Shown in pieces: positions 41,677-47,563 of a stretch of DNA of 64,000 nucleotides (position 1 is its first letter; each line of letters opens with the position of its first letter). A program made the translations under genes and the position numbers. The notes under the pieces were generated by a model. It was not told the origin of the DNA, did no database searches, and saw nothing but the letters and a program-made list of their open reading frames with translations. This stretch comes from Streptomyces sp. NBC_00250 (GTDB taxonomy: Bacteria; Actinomycetota; Actinomycetes; Streptomycetales; Streptomycetaceae), in the NCBI RefSeq assembly GCF_036192275.1, contig NZ_CP108088.1, positions 3,659,501-3,723,500 on the forward strand, in the 5' to 3' direction.

Positions 41677-41955
41677 TCAGCCGAGCGTCGGTCGTCCGCC
41701 GGGACCACACGCCGCGAGCTCCGTAGCGTCGACGTCAGCGGCGTAGGTACGTCGGGCGTCGAGCCAGCGGCGCCACGCTCTGATGACTTCCGGCGCGCTC
41801 AGCCCGTGACGCTCCACGGCGTGACGCTCGCTGGCACGGAGCCAGTCCCACACAACGCAGGGTGTACGCAGCGTCGGCGGGCATGCGCTACTCCCGTCCT
41901 CCGGGCTACTGCGCTGCGCCAGTAGCGCCAACTGCGCCTGTCTGCGGGCGCTCAC
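41677..41955 (-). CDS. Hypothetical phage-type protein, 92 aa
   Basis: Starts VSARRQAQLALLAQRSSPEDGSS and continues VVWDWLRASERHAVERHGLSAPEVIRAWRRWLDARRTYAADV. Basic and helical. It is the last gene of the operon, and its GTG overlaps the terminase-like stop by four bases (GTGA). In complete phages the large terminase subunit would follow here; this protein is far too short and has no ATPase motif. Function unknown. Confidence 0.62.
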   Translation of the reverse strand: MSARRQAQLALLAQRSSPEDGSSACPPTLRTPCVVWDWLRASERHAVERHGLSAPEVIRAWRRWLDARRTYAADVDATELAACGPGGRPTLG

Positions 41956-42374
41956 GCCGCACCACCGGGGAGTACGTGGATCTCACCAGTCCTGGCGTCC
42001 ACACTCTCTATCGTCCACCCCAGCGCCTTCAGCCCCGCAGGACTCAGGCCAAGGTGGTCAGCTAGGTGACGTGCCTCCTGCGCCAGGCCAGCCGTCACAC
42101 GACCGCTCAGCGAGTCGCACACCACCCGCACGTAGAGCGCGACGATAGGGACGTAGCTGTCGTTCCACTGCGTCGCCTGCGGACTCGCCCACAGGTCCGC
42201 CCACATGCCTTGTTCCGACTCCGTCCAGGCGCGCCCTGTCGGCATGTCCGGGACGGGTAGGTCGCAGCCTGCCAGGGGAAGCACGATCGGGCCTGACGCC
42301 GATGACCGTGCCTGCCCCCGGTAGGTACGACTGTGAACGCGGGTGGGGTCTCGCCGTGGTCCAGGGGCAACCAT
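41952..42374 (-). CDS. Putative phage terminase small subunit (P27-like)
   Basis: A 140-aa protein. After a basic N-terminal 35 residues comes LPVPDMPTGRAWTESEQGMWADLWASPQATQWNDSYVPIVALYVRVVCDSL, then EARHLADHLGLSPAGLKALGWTIE. The W-x-E-W/F-x-x-L-W-x-S-P pattern and the helical core ending in LGLSPAGL are those of actinophage P27-type small terminases, which recognise the packaging site. No large subunit follows. ATG 42374 begins two bases after the preceding stop. Confidence 0.65.
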   Translation of the reverse strand: MVAPGPRRDPTRVHSRTYRGQARSSASGPIVLPLAGCDLPVPDMPTGRAWTESEQGMWADLWASPQATQWNDSYVPIVALYVRVVCDSLSGRVTAGLAQEARHLADHLGLSPAGLKALGWTIESVDARTGEIHVLPGGAA

Positions 42375-42376
42375 CG

Positions 42377-42724
42377 TCAGCGCTCCAGGGTGTAGCCCGC
42401 TTCTGCGAACGGGTTGCGGTTGCCGGTCGGGATCGGCTTCTTCGCGGGCCGGTTACCGTCCTCGTCGATTTGGTGTCGCTCGCGGTAGAGGGCGGCGCCT
42501 GCGCTGAGGGTTCCGCGGCCTCCGTTGCTCCCCACGTCGACTCCGCGGGGGCCGCCGGAACGGGGAGCCGGCGCGGGAGGCTCGGGGGTGCCGAAGGCTT
42601 CGATGAACGCCACAGCGTCCGCCTGGAGCTCCTCGGTGGTCTCGCCGCGCAGGAACGCGCACATGGGCGGGGTCAGGCCGTGCACTTCGCCGGCCGCAAG
42701 CTGTTCGGGGGTTGGCTCGTTCAT
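42377..42724 (-). CDS. Hypothetical phage-type protein, 115 aa
   Basis: Encodes LAAGEVHGLTPPMCAFLRGETTEELQADAVAFIEAFG, then a Pro linker and GTLSAGAALYRERHQIDEDGNRP. The R-G-E-T-x-E-E-L-x-A-D-A motif occurs in small head-region (scaffold-like) proteins of actinophages, so a morphogenesis role is possible. ATG 42724 has AGAGAGGCAACACC upstream. Second gene of the operon from the 317-aa protein. Confidence 0.65.
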   Translation of the reverse strand: MNEPTPEQLAAGEVHGLTPPMCAFLRGETTEELQADAVAFIEAFGTPEPPAPAPRSGGPRGVDVGSNGGRGTLSAGAALYRERHQIDEDGNRPAKKPIPTGNRNPFAEAGYTLER

Positions 42725-42742
42725 GGGTGTTGCCTCTCTTCG

Positions 42743-43696
42743 TCAGTAGCGCCAGACAGGCGCCGTCGGGTCGTCCGGAGTCGCATTGGGGTTGGGATTC
42801 ACGGGGGCAGGGTCGCTGTAGTTCAGGTGCGGCGCTCGCGAGTGCGCGTAGACCTCCGACGCCTTCGGCGCGGGGATGGGCGTCTCGATCACCCGGAGAG
42901 TCACGGGGCCGTTGTCGTCGTAGAAAATCGGCTCCGGCTTCGCCGCCTCTACCTCGTCGGTGAGCTCTTCGACGCTCCCGGGCACGTAGGCCGTGCCACG
43001 TCGGGAAAGCCACAGGACGTAGTCGACGCTGTAGCGCCGGGACCGGGCGGCGTCGAGGAGGATCTCCGGAGCGTCGTCGACGCGGAATCCCCGGATCTCA
43101 CCGTGTCCGGCGTTCCTCCAGGCGAGCATGGTCGGTCGGTTCGTGAGGCTCGACAACTGGCCTGTGCGCAGGGGAGGACTGAGGAGATCCCACTGAGCCT
43201 CTCGGACGTTCTTCAGGTCGACAACGAGCCCCTGAAGGCGGCTCCACGCCTCCACAACGGCGCCTCCAGCCCTGATGGCCTCGTCTGCTGTGCGGACGTC
43301 ACCGAGGACGTCACCGGCCTCCCTGGCGGCGCTGAGCGTCTCGTCCAAGCGACGCCCGAGATACGCGAGCGCGTCGCCGGCGAGAGCCTCGCGAACACCG
43401 ATCGCGTAGTCCCTGGCTGCGTCCTTCGCTCGACGGAGCGCGGTCCGCTCACTCTCCCACTCCATGGCGGACTGATATGCGGCGGCTGCCTTCTTGCCGA
43501 TGTCCGCGGTCCACTTGCCTGTTGACGTCAGAGCGCTGACGGCCTCGTCGATCACGCGGTCTCGCGCCGTGTGCGGCTCCGCGCCCGCGCGGTGCTCCCG
43601 GAGGCGCTTCTCCGCCTCGTTGGCCGTCTTCTCGGCGCGAGCGATCTCCGGGACGGTCGCCAGCGCTGCCGCCAACTCCGGGTTGGTTACTGCCAT
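42743..43696 (-). CDS. Hypothetical element protein, 317 aa, coiled-coil N-terminus
   Basis: Residues about 1-170 are helical and charged (EIARAEKTANEAEKRLREHRAG, DAARDYAIGVREALAGDALAYLGRRLDETLSAA). The C-terminal half is mixed (RYSVDYVLWLSRRGTAYVPGSVEELTDEVEA) with a Pro/Asn-rich tail ending DDPTAPVWRY. No known domain recognised. AGAGAGGTAAC ribosome site before ATG 43696. It precedes the 115-aa and terminase-like genes, so it is likely part of the same late-type operon. Confidence 0.65.
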   Translation of the reverse strand: MAVTNPELAAALATVPEIARAEKTANEAEKRLREHRAGAEPHTARDRVIDEAVSALTSTGKWTADIGKKAAAAYQSAMEWESERTALRRAKDAARDYAIGVREALAGDALAYLGRRLDETLSAAREAGDVLGDVRTADEAIRAGGAVVEAWSRLQGLVVDLKNVREAQWDLLSPPLRTGQLSSLTNRPTMLAWRNAGHGEIRGFRVDDAPEILLDAARSRRYSVDYVLWLSRRGTAYVPGSVEELTDEVEAAKPEPIFYDDNGPVTLRVIETPIPAPKASEVYAHSRAPHLNYSDPAPVNPNPNATPDDPTAPVWRY

Positions 43697-43772
43697 GTTC
43701 GGTTACCTCTCTTTGGAAATGACTGAGCCCCCACCGGTCGGCAGGGGCTCAGGAAGGGGGCTGTACGGGCGC

Positions 43773-44030
43773 CTAAGCGGCGTTCCACTGGGGTGCGTCG
43801 CGGAACATCTCCGCGCGCTCGATGCGGGCCTGACGCTTGCGTTCTAGGACGTCGGCCGACGTGCGTGCGTACCTCTCGCGCTCGATGGCGGCGCAGCACT
43901 CTCGGCAACGGGCACGCAGGCCCTGGAAGCCCAGGGCGTCACGGCCGAAGTAGCGCGCGTCTCGTGGTAGCAGGCGCCCGCACCACGTGCACGGGCGGTC
44001 GTCTGAGTGTGGAGTGGGCACGTCGGCCAT
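43773..44030 (-). CDS. Small zinc-ribbon protein, 85 aa
   Basis: Starts MADVPTPHSDDRPCTWCGRL, then LPRDARYFGRDALGFQGLRARCRECCAAIERERYA. The CTWC and CREC pairs about 25 residues apart form a zinc ribbon as in the N-terminal part of phage HNH/endonuclease VII-like proteins, but no nuclease motif follows. The basic C-terminal helix suggests nucleic-acid binding. The start is ATG 44030; earlier in-frame starts lie in noncoding repeat DNA. Confidence 0.7.
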   Translation of the reverse strand: MADVPTPHSDDRPCTWCGRLLPRDARYFGRDALGFQGLRARCRECCAAIERERYARTSADVLERKRQARIERAEMFRDAPQWNAA

Positions 44031-44325
44031 GGCTGATCCCGTCCTGACTTCCTCGCGTCCTAGCGAATTTCGGAGAAATGAGAGAAGCGCCGTCCGATGG
44101 ACAGCGCTCGAAAGTCGTCGTCCCCGCGACGGGGCCAACCGGGGCGCGGAGGAGGCGCGGCACACGCGGAGGCTCGACGTCACGGGGACGGAGCGTCGAC
44201 CGGGAGAGGTACCGGGCGACGCAGCATGCGAGGGGAGCCAGGAGCCGTGCCAGTCGCCGGCGTCCGTGAAACTCCCCTACTTCTATTATCGGGCGGCTGT
44301 GACGCGGCGCCCGGGAGGAACGAGT

Positions 44326-44427
44326 CCTCTACTTAGGTTATTTGGGACGTGTTACGCGTTAACGATCTTGCGTCCCCCCAGTCCAGACCGCACTTCCCTC
44401 TACTTAGGCGATGTGGGGGCGTGTTCG
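44326..44427 (+). repeat. Direct repeats beginning CCTCTACTTAGG
   Basis: Two 31-base copies (44326-44356 and 44397-44427), 71 bases apart, share CCTCTACTTAGG exactly and a diverged remainder ending in CGTGTT. A third weaker relative (CCCCTACTTCTA) is at 44274-44285. Confidence 0.75.
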
Positions 44428-44517
44428 GCAATACACCGACATAGAACCCATACCCTCACACATGGTTACAAAGTCGTTACATCCGCCTACCCTGCCGCGC
44501 GACGTCGAAGCAGCCCC

Positions 44518-44633
44518 GTGCCAAACCGGGGGCCAGAGTGGCAAACAAACCCCCTTCTAGCCTTTCTCCCTAACGCGCTATAGAAGAAAGTAGAAGTAGG
44601 GGTTTGTTTGACACTTCGGACCCTGTTTGGCAC
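44518..44633. repeat. Nested inverted repeat with four GTGnCAAAC-type sites
   Basis: GTGCCAAAC (44518-44526) and GTGGCAAAC (44538-44546) point inwards, and their inverses GTTTGACAC (44606-44614) and GTTTGGCAC (44625-44633) lie on the other side. All are centred near 44576. Inside, CAAACAAACCCC-CTTCTA (44542-44559) pairs with TAGAAG..GGGGTTTGTTTG (44591-44610). Copies on each side are 19-20 bases apart, two helical turns. Confidence 0.85.
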
Positions 44634-44789
44634 TCCATCGCCACTCGGCGTAGCTAGTCGGCTCGATTCGTCACTCTGCGCACCCAACCTGGCGGACGAG
44701 GACGCCTGTCGACGTCAACCCGCGGTTGCCTGAAACGCCAACGACCCGCCTCCGCCGGAGCGGGAAGCGGGCCGCTTGATGGTGGAGCG

Positions 44790-45212
44790 CTACGCGGGCA
44801 CGCTCGCCCGGCTCTGCGCATCCGCGTGAGCACCCTTCAGGCACCCCGCGCAGAGGTCCACGGGGAACCACGTCCCTTCGACAAGGACGGGCGACGGGTC
44901 CTCATCGTCGGCGCCGCACCATCCGCACTCCGCTACGAGGTCGAAGTCTTCCAAGTCACGGACGTTCATGACGCACATGTCCGCCTCCGTGGCCTCCACC
45001 CACAGGACCGCGGAGTCGACGCTCCCCAGGTGGGACAGCTCGTCGTAGACGACGGCTTCAAACTGCGTTACGTCATAGTCGCGCCCCATAGCGACGACGG
45101 CCGGCAGCTGCATGCGGTCAGCGACCTCGTGTGCGAGGGCGGTGACGATGGTCAGTCCGTCGGGGGTGGTGGTGTCGCCGATGACGAGGACTCGGGGGGT
45201 GGGGTGTGTCAT
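44790..45212 (-). CDS. Hypothetical element protein with C-terminal zinc ribbon
   Basis: A 140-aa protein. Residues about 1-85 look like a small alpha/beta domain (RVLVIGDTTTPDGLTIVTALAHEVADRM, VVYDELSHLGSVDSAVLWVEA). Residues about 95-130 carry CGWCGADDEDP...CAGC, two C-x2-C pairs for zinc. ATG 45212 has AAGGAG, but that ribosome site is inside a leader hairpin. Transcribed leftward from the operator region shared with the RHH gene. Function unknown. Confidence 0.7.
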   Translation of the reverse strand: MTHPTPRVLVIGDTTTPDGLTIVTALAHEVADRMQLPAVVAMGRDYDVTQFEAVVYDELSHLGSVDSAVLWVEATEADMCVMNVRDLEDFDLVAECGWCGADDEDPSPVLVEGTWFPVDLCAGCLKGAHADAQSRASVPA

Positions 45213-45219
45213 TCTGAAT

Positions 45220-45277
45220 CACTCCTTCACGGGAGTGCGCAGCCCCGGAGACTCGGCCAGAGGAACACCGGGGCTGC
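45220..45277 (-). promoter_or_regulatory. Leader with two hairpins, one enclosing the ribosome site
   Basis: On the minus strand a 10-bp stem (45268-45277 with 45239-45248) is followed by CACTCC/GGAGTG (45232-45237 with 45220-45225). The second stem contains the GGAG ribosome site of the 140-aa gene. This suggests attenuation or translational control. The first stem could equally be a terminator read from the right. Confidence 0.5.
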
Positions 45278-45297
45278 ACCCTTTCCCGCTGTTCACG

Positions 45298-45347
45298 GGT
45301 GGTTGACCACCTCGAATATGACACACCCTCGACAGGTGGTCAACCAC
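45298..45347. promoter_or_regulatory. Divergent operators GGTGGTnnACCACC
   Basis: Two 14-bp palindromes, at 45298-45311 (centre TG) and 45334-45347 (centre CA), are exact inverses of each other. A leftward promoter TTGACC, 17 bases, CATATT lies over them, and the rightward RHH gene starts 16 bases beyond the second palindrome. The RHH protein is the probable repressor of both directions. Confidence 0.72.
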
Positions 45348-45363
45348 CTGACATCATCGAGTC

Positions 45364-45558
45364 ATGGCTAACCAACACAAGCACCCGGTACGCGGCCTCC
45401 GCGGCATCGACGATGCTCTCTGGAAGGACTTTGAGAGGGCCGTGCAGGCGTCGGGGACTGACCGCTCAGCGGCCCTGCGCGGCTATATGGAATGGTTCGT
45501 CGGCCGCCCTGGCGCGAAGCTGCCGGATCGGCCGCCAGCAGTGCCGTCTGACTCCTGA
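45364..45558 (+). CDS. Small ribbon-helix-helix regulator
   Basis: A 64-aa protein: MANQHKHPVRGLRGIDDALW followed by KDFERAVQASGTDRSAALRGYMEWFVGRPGAKLP. The N-terminal strand, helix, Gly-turn and helix pattern fits CopG/Arc-type RHH proteins, common in Streptomyces phages and plasmids. Probably autoregulates through the palindromes immediately upstream. Followed by a strong terminator. Confidence 0.8.
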   Translation: MANQHKHPVRGLRGIDDALWKDFERAVQASGTDRSAALRGYMEWFVGRPGAKLPDRPPAVPSDS

Positions 45559-45566
45559 ACATACGA

Positions 45567-45593
45567 AGGGCCCGCACACTGCGTGCGGGCCCT
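45567..45593. terminator. Bidirectional terminator between RHH and integrase genes
   Basis: An 11-bp perfect stem (45567-45577 with 45583-45593) with a five-base loop lies between the convergent genes. Confidence 0.88.
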
Positions 45594-45607
45594 CGTCGCT
45601 TCAACCG

Positions 45608-47341
45608 CTAATCCTCGTCAGCCTCGTCGTCGACGGGGAGCGGCCGCCAGTGCAGGGTTACCCGGCCCTCGATCGCGACGTACTTCCGAGTCTCTGGGTC
45701 GCGTCCCCGGCTCACGGACACCCCGGACAGGAACAAGTCGAGGAATTCACGCTTCTCGAAGATGCCCCACGCCGCCCACGGGCTCCCCTTACCGACGGGA
45801 TCCTCCCCCGCCTCAGTCCACTCCATAGGGATCCGGACCGTGGCGGACGCCTCTTCCTCCAGTTCCGTCAGCCGTGCAACGCACTGCTCCTCATAGGCTC
45901 GGTACTGCTCCATGGTCGCGCGCCACGTTCGTAGCTCGTCTCGTCCGCGGTACAGCCCACGCTTCCGGTCCTCCTGGAGCTCAGCAATCGACTGCCGGAC
46001 GTGGTCAAGGTGGAGCTCCGTCTCCCGACGCTCCTCCTGGGCGCTGGACAGATCCCTTTGGTACGCGAAGCGCTGGGCAGCCGCCTCCACCCAGGCCCGA
46101 TCCTCAGCGTTCTCCATGTCGGCGTTCTCAAGTCGGGCCCACACGCAGCGCGCGACGAAATCGTCCAACTCGCCTCGCTTGACGCTGAGGCCGCCGTGCC
46201 CCTTCGGGTTGGAGCACATGTAGGAACCATCACCGTTTCCAGGCGTCTGCCCGAGCGCCCCTCCACAGACTCCGCACGTTGAGAAGCGCCACCCGCTGAG
46301 CAGCGTAGGCACAGCCTCCCCACCCGACTTCCGCCCCGGTTGGGTGCGAGACTTTCGCTTCTCCTGGAGTTCGAGCCACGTCGCCCCCGGGACGATCCCT
46401 CTGTGTGGAGCCAGCGGCTTCCCGACGAGGTTGCGCGCAATCACGTTCTCGTATGCCTTCCCACGCTTAACGCGCTCGCTCGCAAACCCGCCGATGGCAG
46501 GGTGCGAGAGAATCCACCGAACGGTCTGGGCGCGCCACTGAATCGGGCTCTCCTTGTCGGACACACGCCGGCGCTTGATGGACTCCACCCGCTTGGGGGT
46601 AGCGCGTCGCTCGGCCTCCCCGGGTGCCGGGACCGCCTCTTCCGTGAAGGTAGTGGCGATCTTGTTGTCTGAGACCCCGTCAGTCGACATCGCAACCATG
46701 CGCTCGACGAGAGCCACGTGGTCGGGGTTGTCCTCGTCTGGCTCCAGAACAGAGACAACTAGGTTCCCGATCTTCTCGCGAACGGCCCGCATCCCGAACG
46801 GCGCCGACGAGGAGTGCCGCCCACCGACTGCCCTGATCTCGTCCTTCGCTCCACGAAGGCGCTCAGCCTTGATGTCACTGTCCTGCTTCGCCAGGGCTGC
46901 GATCAGGGCAAAGATCGCCACACCGATGGGGTTGGACGTGTCGAGGAACGGCTCCAGTACGGAGACGAAGCGGACTCCGTACTCCTTGAACTCCTTGTCG
47001 ATCTCCAACGCGTCGTGTGCACCTTTGCGGGTCAGCCGGGACAGCTCGTTGACGATCACCACGTCAATCTCGCCCGCACGCACCGCGTCCATGAGGGCTT
47101 CGAACTCTGGACGGACCGCATTTGGATCCCAGCCCGACCTACCGACGTCCTTAAAGGTGTGCACCACCTCCCACCCCCGGCTAGCCGCGAGCATCTGACC
47201 AGCCGTCAGTTGCGCTTCCGGCGACGCTTCCGACGAGTCCGGCCGCGCCTTCGACTGGCGGGCGTACACACCAACCCTCACCGTGTCCAGCTTCTCGGCC
47301 CCAACAGCCGAAACGAAGGGAGTCAAGCCTCTCACCTGCAC
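45608..47341 (-). CDS. int: Large serine integrase, phiBT1-like
   Basis: A 577-aa site-specific recombinase. The N-terminal resolvase domain has VYARQSK (catalytic Ser at about 31), VGRSGWDPNAVRPEFEALM and VVIVNELSRLTRKGAHDALEID. The recombinase and zinc-ribbon domains follow (STCGVCGGALGQTPGNGDGSYMCSNPKGHGGLSVKRGELDDF), then a coiled-coil region (about 440-500) that controls direction. By eye it is a close relative of the phiBT1 integrase, and it lies beside an att site in the phiBT1 target gene. GTG 47341 is probable; a second GTG lies two codons later. No excision factor gene is recognised. Confidence 0.95.
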   Translation of the reverse strand: MQVRGLTPFVSAVGAEKLDTVRVGVYARQSKARPDSSEASPEAQLTAGQMLAASRGWEVVHTFKDVGRSGWDPNAVRPEFEALMDAVRAGEIDVVIVNELSRLTRKGAHDALEIDKEFKEYGVRFVSVLEPFLDTSNPIGVAIFALIAALAKQDSDIKAERLRGAKDEIRAVGGRHSSSAPFGMRAVREKIGNLVVSVLEPDEDNPDHVALVERMVAMSTDGVSDNKIATTFTEEAVPAPGEAERRATPKRVESIKRRRVSDKESPIQWRAQTVRWILSHPAIGGFASERVKRGKAYENVIARNLVGKPLAPHRGIVPGATWLELQEKRKSRTQPGRKSGGEAVPTLLSGWRFSTCGVCGGALGQTPGNGDGSYMCSNPKGHGGLSVKRGELDDFVARCVWARLENADMENAEDRAWVEAAAQRFAYQRDLSSAQEERRETELHLDHVRQSIAELQEDRKRGLYRGRDELRTWRATMEQYRAYEEQCVARLTELEEEASATVRIPMEWTEAGEDPVGKGSPWAAWGIFEKREFLDLFLSGVSVSRGRDPETRKYVAIEGRVTLHWRPLPVDDEADED

Positions 47342-47370
47342 TTTCCCGTTCGAGGAGGTCTAACAGTTAT

Positions 47371-47454
47371 TTACGCATGGAAGGTGATCCAGATGAACCA
47401 GCTCCACACCCCGAACGCGAGCAGGAACCAGGAGACGCGGCGGCTGAACTTCAT
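47371..47454 (-). pseudogene. 5' part of SCO4848-like membrane protein gene, cut by the element
   Basis: Encodes MKFSRRVSWFLLAFGVWSWF and then IWITFHA before a stop inside element DNA (27 aa). The host part ends at the att core GTGATCCA (47384-47391). The remainder of the gene is at 33120-32938. The native promoter and start remain on this side. Confidence 0.92.
47384..47391. other. attR core
   Basis: GTGATCCA joins element sequence (ttacgcatggaag) to host sequence (gatgaaccagctccacacc). With attL it defines the element ends. Reconstructed attB (gacgaaa, core, gatgaaccagctcc) closely resembles the phiBT1 attB of S. coelicolor. Confidence 0.88.
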
Positions 47455-47563
47455 GACCCCAGTATCACCGTCCGCCCCACTGGCCCCGCGGACGGGTGGA
47501 CGAGCCCGGACGAACCGCCAGCCGGAGTTCGGATCCTTCTTCCGTACCTGTACGTTCACGACC

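Larger units (their letters stand above)
44031..44789. other. Repeat-rich noncoding block of the element (candidate origin, packaging or control region)
   Basis: No convincing gene lies in these 759 bases. The right half is the AT-richest DNA in the window. It holds direct CCTCTACTTAGG repeats (44326, 44397), a related CCCCTACTTCTA (44274) whose exact inverse is at 44591-44602, paired GTTACA motifs near 44465-44480, and a roughly 116-bp dyad (44518-44633). Such arrangements are seen at replication origins, packaging sites and phage control regions; the function is open. An Arg-rich 63-codon plus-strand frame (44078-44269) is not called. Confidence 0.6.
33113..47391. mobile_element. Integrative element (phiBT1-type integrase; prophage remnant or phage satellite)
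   Basis: The element is bounded by 8-bp repeats GTGATCCA within the two halves of a SCO4848-like gene, the known attB gene of phage phiBT1. It encodes a full-length serine integrase next to attR, an intact copy of the interrupted gene next to attL, XRE, DUF397 and RHH regulators, several small zinc-ribbon proteins, a putative terminase small subunit and a tape measure protein. At 14.3 kb it has no visible terminase large subunit, portal, capsid, tail tube, lysin or holin gene. Base composition is AT-richer than the flanks, lowest around 44.27-44.63 kb. Confidence 0.9.

Noticed and set aside
41623..41925. 100-codon plus-strand frame with TACGGT upstream
   Set aside because: It lies antisense to the 92-aa gene, which is anchored by a GTGA overlap with the terminase-like gene.
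44078..44269. 63-codon Arg-rich plus-strand frame
   Set aside because: Composition is that of GC-rich noncoding DNA and the ribosome site is too close to the start.
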